Source of the DNA: an uncultured Pseudomonadales bacterium
GTDB lineage: Bacteria; Pseudomonadota; Gammaproteobacteria; Pseudomonadales; Azotimanducaceae
Length of the DNA stretch: 64,000 nt
NCBI GenBank assembly: GCA_943787425.1
Contig: CALSMJ010000001.1
Coordinates: forward strand, 1,229,271 to 1,293,270
Reading direction: 5' to 3'
This document shows positions 1-8,481 of this stretch, piece after piece. The position numbers and the translations under genes were made by a program. The notes beneath the pieces are model-generated. The model saw nothing but the letters and a program-made list of their open reading frames with translations. It was not told the DNA's origin and searched no databases. Numbering within the stretch: position 1 is the first letter of the stretch; every line of letters begins with the position of its first letter.

Positions 1-177
1 GACGATGTCAGGGCTTTAATCGAAAAACATCAGCGGCTTACCGGCTCAACGGTCGCTGCACGTCTACTCAAAGATTGGGAAAGCGAAAAACAATTATTGA
101 TCAAGGTCATGCCACGCGACTACAAGCGGGTGCTTGAAGCGCAGCAAGCCTTATTGAAGCAAAGCAAAACAGGATAG
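1..177 (+). CDS. gltB: Glutamate synthase large subunit, C-terminal end (partial)
   Basis: Only the last 58 codons are present, open from the left edge to a TAG stop. The visible tail ends in a helical stretch with the reading MPRDYKRVLEAQ, which is typical of the extreme C-terminus of the large (alpha) subunit of NADPH glutamate synthase. The small-subunit gene follows 6 bases downstream on the same strand, the standard gltB-gltD operon order, and this context is the main support. The large subunit carries the glutaminase and FMN/3Fe-4S synthase domains, none of which fall inside the window. Confidence 0.85.
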   Translation, partial: DDVRALIEKHQRLTGSTVAARLLKDWESEKQLLIKVMPRDYKRVLEAQQALLKQSKTG

Positions 178-183
178 ACCACC

Positions 184-1623
184 ATGGGTAAAGCAACCGG
201 CTTTAAAGAATTCCAGCGCGAGACGGTGCCTTATCGCGATGCTGCCGCGCGCATTTTAGACTTCAAGGAAATCTATACCGAACCCGATGACCAACAACTC
301 AGCACTCAGGGTGCTCGCTGTATGGATTGCGGCGTGCCATTTTGTCAAAGCAACAACGGTTGCCCCATTTCAAACCTGATTCCAGAGTGGAATGACTTGG
401 TTTACAAAAGTCAGTGGAAAGAAGCATTAGACCGGTTGCATGAGACCAACAATTTCCCAGAATTTACTGGCCGTGTTTGCCCGGCGCCGTGCGAAGGTGC
501 GTGCGTACTGGGTATTCATGATCCCGCCGTCACCATCAAGAACATTGAAGCTGCGATCATCGATCGCGGTTTTGAAGAGGGTTGGGTTAAGCCTGAGCCC
601 CCAGAGCATCGAACGGGCAAAACCATTGCGATCGTCGGGTCCGGACCCTGCGGCCTTTCCGCGGCGGCACAATTGAATAAAGCCGGGCACCTCGTCACTG
701 TTTTCGAGCGCGCCGATCGACTGGGCGGTTTATTGATGTACGGCATTCCAAATATGAAACTCGAAAAGAGTTTGATTGAGCGCCGAATCCAAATCATGAG
801 AGAAGAAGGTATCGAATTCCGGGTCAATCAAGATGTCGGAAAGACGATTAGCCCCTCTGACCTCGTTGCGAATTTTGATGCTGTTTTACTTGCGACCGGT
901 GCGACCGTTGCCCGAGATCTGGATATCCCAGGGCGCGATGGCGATGGCGTACACCTTGCCATGGACTTTTTGACGGCCAATACCAAGAGCTTGCTCGATT
1001 CAAATCTTGCTGATGGTCAATATATTTCAGCAAAGGATAAACACGTCATTGTCATTGGTGGCGGAGACACTGGCACCGATTGCATCGGGACCGCACTACG
1101 ACACGGCTGCAAAAGCCTCGTGAACTTCGAGCTGCTACCCCAGCCGCCTCAGACTCGGGCGGCGGACAACCCATGGCCGCTTTGGCCGAAGATTTTTCGC
1201 GTCGATTACGGTCATGCCGAGAGCGAGGTTCGGTTTGGCGCTGACCCACGACAATTCTCTGTACTGAGTAAATCATTCCTCCGGGGGCCAGACGGAACCC
1301 TTAAAGGGGTCGTAACCGTTGACGTCGATGAGCAGCTTCAAGCGATCCCTGATTCAGAGAGGACCTGGGAAGCCGACCTTGTTTTGTTATCGATGGGATT
1401 CCTACAACCAGAGCATTACCTCAACGAGTCGCTCTCGATGGACATCGACGCCCGGGGCAATTTCATTGCTGACAAGACAAACTTTAGAACCAGCGTTGCC
1501 AAAGTCTATGCCGCAGCCGACTGCCGGCGAGGACAGGATCTCGTGGTGCGCGCGATCAATGAAGGTCGAGAAGCCGCAAGGGAAATTGATCGCGACTTGA
1601 TGGGCTCAACAGAACTGCCTTAA
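184..1623 (+). CDS. gltD: Glutamate synthase [NADPH] small subunit
   Basis: This is the beta subunit of glutamate synthase, which takes electrons from NADPH through FAD and passes them to the large subunit for reductive transfer of the glutamine amide to 2-oxoglutarate. At 479 residues it has the usual length. The N-terminal domain holds two cysteine clusters for 4Fe-4S centres (C46, C49, C54, C60, then C-x3-C-x3-C around residue 100). An FAD dinucleotide fold (IVGSGPCG, about residue 150) and an NADPH fold ([10 protein letters not shown], about residue 290) follow. It starts 6 bases after gltB and converges on aroB with a 19-base gap that holds no obvious terminator. Confidence 0.97.
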   Translation: MGKATGFKEFQRETVPYRDAAARILDFKEIYTEPDDQQLSTQGARCMDCGVPFCQSNNGCPISNLIPEWNDLVYKSQWKEALDRLHETNNFPEFTGRVCPAPCEGACVLGIHDPAVTIKNIEAAIIDRGFEEGWVKPEPPEHRTGKTIAIVGSGPCGLSAAAQLNKAGHLVTVFERADRLGGLLMYGIPNMKLEKSLIERRIQIMREEGIEFRVNQDVGKTISPSDLVANFDAVLLATGATVARDLDIPGRDGDGVHLAMDFLTANTKSLLDSNLADGQYISAKDKHVIVIGGGDTGTDCIGTALRHGCKSLVNFELLPQPPQTRAADNPWPLWPKIFRVDYGHAESEVRFGADPRQFSVLSKSFLRGPDGTLKGVVTVDVDEQLQAIPDSERTWEADLVLLSMGFLQPEHYLNESLSMDIDARGNFIADKTNFRTSVAKVYAAADCRRGQDLVVRAINEGREAAREIDRDLMGSTELP

Positions 1624-1642
1624 CCCATTTTGCTGTGCCGCT

Positions 1643-2752
1643 TCAGCCGCTGCCCGATGCGTTTTCAAGAAAAAAGTCTAACGTCTGCTCGAGCGCACGC
1701 TCATTGATTCGGCTCGTTACGTCAGCCCGACCTAAATCCCGCAGGATCACCAAGCGCAAGCCGTCGGTTGTGGTCTTTTTATCGCGGTTCATTGCTTGCA
1801 GAAAATCTGCTTTGTTCAATCCTTTTGGTAGCGCTGTCGGGAGCGCAAAAGCCGTCAACAACTGAGCCAACTGCGTCGGCGCAGCGTCAAACAACGTCTT
1901 TGTCCGGACCGAGTAGTCTGCCGCCATCATCAAACCCACGGCAACCGCCTCGCCATGCAGCACAACACCATAACCCGACAGGGTCTCAATCGCATGTCCA
2001 AAGGTGTGTCCCAAATTCAACAGTGCTCGTTGGCCTTGCTCAGTTTCATCAGAGGCAACGATCACGGCTTTTATCCGACAACTCCACTCAATCATCGTCA
2101 TTAAACAAGCACTGTCGCGCGCCATGATGCTGTCTTGATTGGCCTGCAGCCATTGAAAATAATCCCAATCGGCAAGCGCTGCGTGTTTCACAATTTCCGC
2201 AAGCCCGGCTGAGAATTCTCTCGGGCTCAGCGTCTTTAACGTTTCAACATCGATCACAACCATCTTCGGTTGGTGAAAGGCTCCGATCATGTTTTTACCA
2301 AGCGGGTGGTTCACGGCGGTTTTACCGCCGACCGACGAGTCGACCTGCGACAATAGCGTGGTTGGCATCTGGATAACCGCCACGCCGCGCTGGTAGACCG
2401 CCGCTGCAAACCCGGCAACATCGCCAACGACCCCGCCACCCAGCGCTATAAGAGTTGTTTCTCGCGTATGTCCCCCTGCCAGCAGTTCGCCGACAATGGC
2501 ATCGATCTGATCAAGTGTTTTGTGCTGCTCGCCATCGGGCATGATGTAGACGTCAACTTTTCGATCACCAAGCAGTTTTTGCAACGACGCCAGATACAAT
2601 CCCGCAACCGTTTCGTTACTGACAACAAAGATCGAATCTCCCATCGCTGCGGCCAACGGCGCTTGCGCCGCACTGTCTGCCCCCGTCACCAGGCCTGGTA
2701 AAAATAAGATGGGGTAGCTACGATCCGCCAATTCAACTGTAATCGATTTCAT
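1643..2752 (-). CDS. aroB: 3-dehydroquinate synthase
   Basis: This enzyme catalyses the second shikimate-pathway step, cyclising DAHP to 3-dehydroquinate with NAD+ and a divalent metal. The family core GGGVVGDVAGFAAAVYQRG and the LLSQVDSSVGGKTAVNH segment are intact, as are the metal histidines in the LGHTFGHAIE and HGEAVAVG stretches. I place the start at 2752, giving 369 residues that begin MKSITVEL. This ATG overlaps the aroK stop as ATGA and implies translational coupling. An ATG five codons upstream (2767) is possible but lies inside aroK. The gene is last in the pilMNOPQ-aroKB run. Confidence 0.97.
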   Translation of the reverse strand: MKSITVELADRSYPILFLPGLVTGADSAAQAPLAAAMGDSIFVVSNETVAGLYLASLQKLLGDRKVDVYIMPDGEQHKTLDQIDAIVGELLAGGHTRETTLIALGGGVVGDVAGFAAAVYQRGVAVIQMPTTLLSQVDSSVGGKTAVNHPLGKNMIGAFHQPKMVVIDVETLKTLSPREFSAGLAEIVKHAALADWDYFQWLQANQDSIMARDSACLMTMIEWSCRIKAVIVASDETEQGQRALLNLGHTFGHAIETLSGYGVVLHGEAVAVGLMMAADYSVRTKTLFDAAPTQLAQLLTAFALPTALPKGLNKADFLQAMNRDKKTTTDGLRLVILRDLGRADVTSRINERALEQTLDFFLENASGSG

Positions 2753-3291
2753 TCTGCTGTAATCCATTCTTGGCGTTGGAGCCGCGCAAGCACTGCCTCA
2801 ATCATTTTTTTACCGGGCCGATTATCAACAGACACTGTTACATCCGCAACTTCCTGATAGAGTGGATCTCGAGTGCGCTGCAGTTCTTGGAAGAAGGCCC
2901 GGCGATCAACATTCTGCAGCAACGGCCTTTTGCGATCATCCGCGGTTCGTTTAAGTTGGGTTTCAATATCCGGCTTAAGATAAATCACGAGACCTCGGGT
3001 CGCCAAGGCTTGCCGGTTTTCTAGCCGCAATACCGCACCCCCACCCGTCGCCAAAACCAAGCCCGGCTGATGGGAAAGGGTCTCAAGGGTTTTTGATTCG
3101 CGGTCCCGGAAGGCCGGTTCGCCTTCGACTTCAAAAATAAGCCGAACACTCACCCCGGTTGTTTTTTCGATCTCATGATCTGTGTCTAAGAATTGCAGAC
3201 CCAAGCGCTTTGCCAGCAACTTACCCAGCGTTGTCTTCCCGGAAGCCATCGGTCCTACCAAGAAGATACTAGCGTACTGACGCAATTTCAT
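2749..3291 (-). CDS. aroK: Shikimate kinase
   Basis: This enzyme phosphorylates shikimate at the 3-hydroxyl using ATP. The protein is 180 residues, normal for the family. It opens with a P-loop (GPMASGKTTLGK, about residue 13), followed by the substrate-binding DTDHEIE motif, a second acidic/arginine region with RDRE, and the GGGAV glycine cluster. It lies 14 bases after the pilQ stop and overlaps aroB by four bases, so it is probably cotranscribed with the pilus genes. The pilQ-aroK-aroB arrangement is widespread in gammaproteobacteria. Confidence 0.97.
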   Translation of the reverse strand: MKLRQYASIFLVGPMASGKTTLGKLLAKRLGLQFLDTDHEIEKTTGVSVRLIFEVEGEPAFRDRESKTLETLSHQPGLVLATGGGAVLRLENRQALATRGLVIYLKPDIETQLKRTADDRKRPLLQNVDRRAFFQELQRTRDPLYQEVADVTVSVDNRPGKKMIEAVLARLQRQEWITAE

Positions 3292-3305
3292 TGGACGTCG
3301 TCTGG

Positions 3306-5393
3306 TTATCGAACGCGATCGCCAGATTCACGAATGATCTTGGGCGTAATGAAAATCAAAAGTTCATCTTTATCTTTTGTGCGCGCGGAGTTGCGGAACA
3401 ATCGACCGACCACCGGCAGGTTGCCTAAAACCGGCGTCTTCAACTGAATCAGATCTGTTCTTGTTTGATACAACCCGCCCAATACAACCGTTTCCCCATC
3501 ACTAACGATCACTTTGGTCTGAATACTTTCGATATCGATCGCCGGCGGGCCGCCTGGCGTTGGATCACCCCGAGAATTATTGGTCACATCAAGCTCGAGA
3601 ATAATCCGATCATCGGCTGTAATTTGCGGCGTAACGGTGAGCCCAACGGTTGCATTCACGAAGGCTGTCGCTGTCGCGCCCCCGCCCGTATCGGATTGAT
3701 AGGGGATCTGACTACCGGAGTTGACCGTTGCCGAACTCTTATCAGAGGTGATAATGGTCGGTCTTGAAACCGTCTCACCCATCCCTTCGCTTTCAAAAAG
3801 TTGTAATTCCAAGTCCAACAACAAATCATTATTAACCAAACCAAAGGCAATCCCACCGGTCTTGCCCGAGCCCGTACCCAGATCCACAATCAGATTCTCA
3901 GCGGCCGCCCCACCTAAGGTCTCCATCGAACTACCGTATTGAATGCCGTTCGGGCTATCACCCCAGGTTATGTTGCCAGCAGTTCCCCATCGGATACCAG
4001 CCTCTCGCTTGAAACTGTCGCTCGCCTTCACAATGCGGGCTTCGATCATGACCTGCCTGACGGGAATATCCAGCTGGTTCAAAAGCGTTCTGAGCTGCGC
4101 AATCCGGCTGGGTGTTTCGGTCACAATGATGGCATTGGTACGGTCATCAACCAGTATTGATCCCCGTTCCGATACAACCCCAGCTGCGCCCTCGCTTGCG
4201 TCACTGGTATCCCCTTGGGATGAGAACAGTGCAACAATATCGGACGCATTGGCGTATTTCACTTTGATGAGCTCGGTCCGCAGCGGCGCAAGCTCGGCAA
4301 TCTCTTGTTGATTCTCGAGTTGAGCGCGCTCCTGATCGGCCAATTCTGCCGCAGGGGCCACCAGCAAAACATTACCCTGGACCCGCTTATCCAGGCCTTT
4401 GGTTTTTAAAACAATATCCAGCGCTTGGTCCCAGGGCACGTCTTTGAGTCGCAGCGTGATCGCGCCTGAGACCGCATCGCTCGCGACGAGATTGAGGTTG
4501 GCAAAATCAGCAACGATTTGCAGGATGGCCCGAATTTCGATGTTCTGAAAGTTTAAGGACAGCTTATCGCCCTCATACAAAAAATCCTTGCTTCGCGGCC
4601 CGCCCATGTCCGCCGCCTCGACCACTGGTTTGACCTCAAGCACAAAACCCTGATCTGACTGAAACGCTAGATAATCAAACTCACCCCTCGGCATCACTTC
4701 AATGACCGCCTGATCGCCCTGCTGATAAACCTCAATGCCCTCGACCGGGGTCGCAAAATCCGTCACATCCAGTTGTTGGGTCAAGGCCGGTGCAACGGTC
4801 GTGTCAGGCATCGTCAACACAATGCGCCCGCCAACCTGGTCCAAATCAATCGCGATGTTGGGCTCACTCAAAGCGACCAAGACCCGCCCTTCGCCCTCCG
4901 AACCCCGCCTAAAATCAACGCTTTCAACGTTGGAGCGCGCCAGATTGCCCGGCACAGGCCCTGCGCCGCTGATCGAGCGAGCGCTCGCCTCTAAATCCCG
5001 CCCGACCGACACATTCAGCGTTCTGCCTCGAACTTCGGTGCGGTAGCCCACCAGCTCAGATAAAGCAATAATAATTCGCGTTCGATCTTGGGTCTCTAAA
5101 ATAGTCATATTTTGTGCATTGCCCGACCCGAGGCTGTGATACTTGCTGGCAAGACCACTGCTAACACCCATCAGATCCAGAGAGATCCGCGCCGGTTCCG
5201 CAATGGCATAGCCAGTAGGCTCCGGTGGCACGCCATCAAAGGTCAAGGTGATCTCCGTTCTGTCTCCACCAGCCATCGAGAACGCAACGTCCTGAAGCTC
5301 GATTGCAAGCGCGCTGGCCGAGATAAAATGGAGCATCGTCAACACAATGCTCGCGATGAGCATTCGTCGTTGTGGCATCATTTTGCTGTTCAT
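3306..5393 (-). CDS. pilQ: Type IV pilus secretin PilQ
   Basis: PilQ forms the outer-membrane gated ring through which the type IV pilus emerges. The 695-residue reading starts with a signal peptide ending near SASALA. Two AMIN domains for peptidoglycan binding follow, then a secretin N0-type domain (FLYEGDKLSLNFQNIEIRA), an N1 domain, and the C-terminal secretin pore domain with VVLGGLYQT and the VPVLGNLP-like TPVLGNLPVVGRLF signature. I chose the ATG at 5393 because AAGGA lies just upstream; longer starts run into pilP. It is the fifth gene of the pilM-Q operon. Confidence 0.96.
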   Translation of the reverse strand: MNSKMMPQRRMLIASIVLTMLHFISASALAIELQDVAFSMAGGDRTEITLTFDGVPPEPTGYAIAEPARISLDLMGVSSGLASKYHSLGSGNAQNMTILETQDRTRIIIALSELVGYRTEVRGRTLNVSVGRDLEASARSISGAGPVPGNLARSNVESVDFRRGSEGEGRVLVALSEPNIAIDLDQVGGRIVLTMPDTTVAPALTQQLDVTDFATPVEGIEVYQQGDQAVIEVMPRGEFDYLAFQSDQGFVLEVKPVVEAADMGGPRSKDFLYEGDKLSLNFQNIEIRAILQIVADFANLNLVASDAVSGAITLRLKDVPWDQALDIVLKTKGLDKRVQGNVLLVAPAAELADQERAQLENQQEIAELAPLRTELIKVKYANASDIVALFSSQGDTSDASEGAAGVVSERGSILVDDRTNAIIVTETPSRIAQLRTLLNQLDIPVRQVMIEARIVKASDSFKREAGIRWGTAGNITWGDSPNGIQYGSSMETLGGAAAENLIVDLGTGSGKTGGIAFGLVNNDLLLDLELQLFESEGMGETVSRPTIITSDKSSATVNSGSQIPYQSDTGGGATATAFVNATVGLTVTPQITADDRIILELDVTNNSRGDPTPGGPPAIDIESIQTKVIVSDGETVVLGGLYQTRTDLIQLKTPVLGNLPVVGRLFRNSARTKDKDELLIFITPKIIRESGDRVR

Positions 5394-5409
5394 AACAATC
5401 CTTACCGCG

Positions 5410-5961
5410 TTAGCCTTCTGAAGTCCCAAGGAGTTCGATGGTCCTCGGTCTTAGCAACCAACCACCACCGCCATTGCTGACAATTTCCACAAGCTCTAAT
5501 CGAGTCTCTTCAATCTTTTCAATCCGGCCCCACTGAGTTCCCAAATAAGCCCCCACACCGACCTGATGCACCACGCCGTCACCGTCTTTTATGAGCCCGT
5601 AATACTGTCCACGAAGCTCAAGCGAACCCACCAGTTGCAAGGTCGCGAGATTCATCCCTTCTAAATAACTTTTCACATGGTTTGCGGGCGGGCGAATTGC
5701 GCCCGGCGGCGGCGTGTCTGTTCGGCTCGAGATGACCAATGGCGCCTGAAACGGGCTTCTAAGATTCGCAGCACCATATTTAAACGACTCGTAGGGCTTA
5801 AATTCGGGAAGCGGCTGCACGGGCCTAACCGGCTCAGCTGCTACCTCGTCAAAAAAGCCACGTAAATCGGAGAACTCGTTGCTGCCAGAACATCCAGCGA
5901 CTAAGACCAATATCAATCCAAAAGCGACTCCCCGACCGAAACCCGCCGCTCGAGGCCTCAT
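5410..5961 (-). CDS. pilP: Type IV pilus assembly lipoprotein PilP
   Basis: PilP is the inner-membrane-anchored lipoprotein that links the PilN/PilO platform to the PilQ secretin. The 183-residue protein has a short charged N-terminus, a hydrophobic segment and a lipobox (LVAGC, cysteine near residue 24). A proline-rich linker follows, then the compact C-terminal beta domain containing the GVGAYLGTQWGRI motif typical of PilP. Its start overlaps the pilO stop by four bases, indicating coupling. Confidence 0.96.
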   Translation of the reverse strand: MRPRAAGFGRGVAFGLILVLVAGCSGSNEFSDLRGFFDEVAAEPVRPVQPLPEFKPYESFKYGAANLRSPFQAPLVISSRTDTPPPGAIRPPANHVKSYLEGMNLATLQLVGSLELRGQYYGLIKDGDGVVHQVGVGAYLGTQWGRIEKIEETRLELVEIVSNGGGGWLLRPRTIELLGTSEG

Positions 5962-6599
5962 TTTGAGGCTCCATCTTTATACCGATAGGTCTTGGCTGTA
6001 ATACCCATTCTTAACAGTTTGCCCTGTTCTGCACCGCGACCTTGCGGGGTGATTTCAAAGTCATGAAGGGTCACGATTCTTGACAAATCGGCTACGTCGC
6101 TCACAAAAGCACCTAAATCATGGTAGCCCCCAACCACTTCCATCCGGATCGGTTTTTCAACGTAATACTCAAGGACGCGTTCTGGCTGAAGATCAATGCG
6201 GTTGAAGACCAATCCGTTATTCGAGCCCACCGTTGAAATATCTTCTATTAAACCGGGAATTTCGGTGTCTAAAGGGAGTTGGCTTAATATTTTTTGGAAG
6301 TTGGCTTGCATTTCCTGCGCCTGCACACGATACCCTTCTAAGTTCGCCGCCTGCGCATATTTTTCGCGGTAACTGGTTTTCAAACTCATTTCTTCCTCAC
6401 CTGCTTTCGCAAGATCTTGCTGCAAGTCCGTCACGAGGAAGAAGTAGCCGAGTGCGAGGATCAGAACAAAGACCAATAGTGCCGCAATCACCTTAACGGG
6501 CGTGGGCCAAAGCCCAGCACTATTTATATCTAATTCACTGAGATCGATTTCGCTTAAGTTAATATTATTCAGCTTGTCGAGGGTATCTTTTAGCGCCAT
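5958..6599 (-). CDS. pilO: Type IV pilus inner-membrane platform protein PilO
   Basis: PilO pairs with PilN in the inner-membrane alignment subcomplex of the type IV pilus. The 213-residue protein has a short cytoplasmic N-terminus, one membrane segment at about residues 35-55 (VIAALLVFVLILALGYFFLV), a coiled-coil stretch with a run of acidic and alanine residues, and a ferredoxin-like C-terminal domain. It overlaps pilN at TGATG on one side and pilP on the other, so the whole set is a tightly coupled operon. Confidence 0.96.
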   Translation of the reverse strand: MALKDTLDKLNNINLSEIDLSELDINSAGLWPTPVKVIAALLVFVLILALGYFFLVTDLQQDLAKAGEEEMSLKTSYREKYAQAANLEGYRVQAQEMQANFQKILSQLPLDTEIPGLIEDISTVGSNNGLVFNRIDLQPERVLEYYVEKPIRMEVVGGYHDLGAFVSDVADLSRIVTLHDFEITPQGRGAEQGKLLRMGITAKTYRYKDGASK

Positions 6600-7168
6600 C
6601 AGCTGCCCTCCGCACCCGCGCTGGGCGCGCTGACTTTAACCGAGAGCGCAAACCGACTGGCCTCAGGGCCCGCCTGTGGGAACGCATTAATACTGGTTAC
6701 GTTGCCTTCGGTAAACCATAAGGATTGATCGAAGGCTCGAAGCTGATCCGAGATGCGACTATTGTCCTCCGCAATGCCGGTGACCGCGATGTTCGTGCCA
6801 GAGAGCGTTAGACGCTCAAAAAAGACGTTCTGCGATAACTGGCGCGCCAATTCATCAAACAACCGCACGCTAACCGGCCGATTACCCTGTAACTCTTGGA
6901 TCACCCGCATCCGATCGAGTAGTTCTTTGCGTTGTTTCTGCAAGACCCTGATTTCTGCAATCCGCGCATCCAGACCCTCAATTTCTGACTCAATAAATGC
7001 AACCCGAGCTGTCTGGGTATCAATTGCGGACTCGTAGAATCGCCACGCACCCACCAGCAATAACACTGCAACAAGACCAACTGCGGCTAGGCCATTGAGG
7101 AATTCTCGCTGCAATTGATCGCGGCGCTTTTGGCGCCAAGGCAGCAAATTAATTTTCAAATTCACCAT
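6599..7168 (-). CDS. pilN: Type IV pilus inner-membrane platform protein PilN
   Basis: PilN binds cytoplasmic PilM through its N-terminus and pairs with PilO in the periplasm. The diagnostic N-terminal motif INLLPWR is present at about residues 7-13. A single membrane segment follows (about 25-45), then a long coiled coil rich in E, R and L, and a small C-terminal domain. Length (189 residues) fits the family. It lies 43 bases after pilM and overlaps pilO by one base. Confidence 0.97.
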   Translation of the reverse strand: MVNLKINLLPWRQKRRDQLQREFLNGLAAVGLVAVLLLVGAWRFYESAIDTQTARVAFIESEIEGLDARIAEIRVLQKQRKELLDRMRVIQELQGNRPVSVRLFDELARQLSQNVFFERLTLSGTNIAVTGIAEDNSRISDQLRAFDQSLWFTEGNVTSINAFPQAGPEASRFALSVKVSAPSAGAEGS

Positions 7169-7211
7169 GAATTCGTCCAGTAGCCGGCATCCACCGGCGG
7201 TTTAACGATTC

Positions 7212-8285
7212 TTAATCAAAGCTTCGCATTGCTAAGCCACAAGCAATCATCATTGATGGGGCATCTTTCATCAACCGCTGCGCATCCACACGATCGCTGA
7301 TTCTCATATTGTCAAAAGGGTTTGCAACACTACAGGGCGTGCCGAGTCGCGTTTCGATCAGGGTGGTCAGTCCTGCTAAATTTGCGGTTCCCCCGGCCAA
7401 GACGATTCGGTCAACATCATTGTAGGTCGTGCCGGAATAGAAAAACTGCAACGATCGTATGATTTGTTGCAACAAAGCCTCTTTAAATGGATTCAGCACC
7501 GTCTCTTCATAATCATCCGGTAGCCCACCAAACTTCTTGGCTTTTCCCGCCTCAGCTGCGGTCAGATCATACTTTCGTTGAATATCATCGGTTAACTGTT
7601 TGCCACCAAAACTCTGTTCCCGGGTATACAAGACTTGACTACCGGACACCACCGACAGCGTGGTCATTTCAGCGCCGATATCCAATATTGCCAAAACATC
7701 GGGTACCCCTAACGCCGGGTCTCGCGTAAACAAATCTGCATCCAAGGCGATTGCCCGCTGCACGCAGTGGGCTTCGATATCAATCACCTCAGCACTCAGG
7801 CCAGACAGCTCAAGCGCCGCTTGCCGAGACTCAATGTGCTCTTGCCGGCATGCCGCGATCAAAACATCCAGCATGTCTTCCGATCGAGCGGTCGGATCTA
7901 GCACTTGGAAATCTAAGGCAACCTCATCGAGTGGATAGGGAATATATTGATCCGCATCCATGAGTAATTGTTCCTCGATTTGATTTTCTTTTAGCGACGC
8001 CGGCACCTCTATGGTTTTTGTGATGACGGCGGATCCGGCCACGGCAACCGCCGCCAACTTTGATTTAAATTGCGTTGATGCTTGCAGACGTTTAATTGCC
8101 TCGGCCACTGCTTCCACATCGACGATATTTTGTTCAACGACTGTGTTTTCTGGTAACGGCTCGGCGCCATAGCTCTCAACAACATAACCTTCGTCATCGC
8201 AGCTGAGTTCAAGCAGTTTGATTGCTGAGGCGCTAATATCAAGCCCCACCAACCCTGGCTTTCGACCGCCAAAGAGTTTCAACAT
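7212..8285 (-). CDS. pilM: Type IV pilus assembly ATPase-fold protein PilM
   Basis: PilM is the cytoplasmic actin/FtsA-like member of the pilus assembly complex and binds the PilN N-terminus. The protein shows the FtsA-like phosphate and adenosine motifs (GLVGLDISASAIKLLEL at the N-terminus, AILDIGAEMTTLSVV in the middle, and VLAGGTANLAGL near the C-terminus). I place the start at the ATG at 8285 (357 residues, beginning MLKLFGGRK) because AGGA lies 8-9 bases upstream. A longer reading to 8381 has no family match at its N-terminus. It is divergent from mrcA. Confidence 0.96.
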   Translation of the reverse strand: MLKLFGGRKPGLVGLDISASAIKLLELSCDDEGYVVESYGAEPLPENTVVEQNIVDVEAVAEAIKRLQASTQFKSKLAAVAVAGSAVITKTIEVPASLKENQIEEQLLMDADQYIPYPLDEVALDFQVLDPTARSEDMLDVLIAACRQEHIESRQAALELSGLSAEVIDIEAHCVQRAIALDADLFTRDPALGVPDVLAILDIGAEMTTLSVVSGSQVLYTREQSFGGKQLTDDIQRKYDLTAAEAGKAKKFGGLPDDYEETVLNPFKEALLQQIIRSLQFFYSGTTYNDVDRIVLAGGTANLAGLTTLIETRLGTPCSVANPFDNMRISDRVDAQRLMKDAPSMMIACGLAMRSFD

Positions 8286-8481
8286 TGTTTTTCCTGACAG
8301 ATAAACACCCCAGTGCCATCCCAATAAACCGTAGACCGACTTCTCAGTATCCCTCAAAAGTCCCGAATAAACTATACTCACTCGCGCTGGGCAGCCATAA
8401 TTATGACGCTTTCAGTGACTTTAAGACGCTAAGTGATCGATCACAAGGGCTTCGATTTCAAACTTTCATCATAGCAACGCC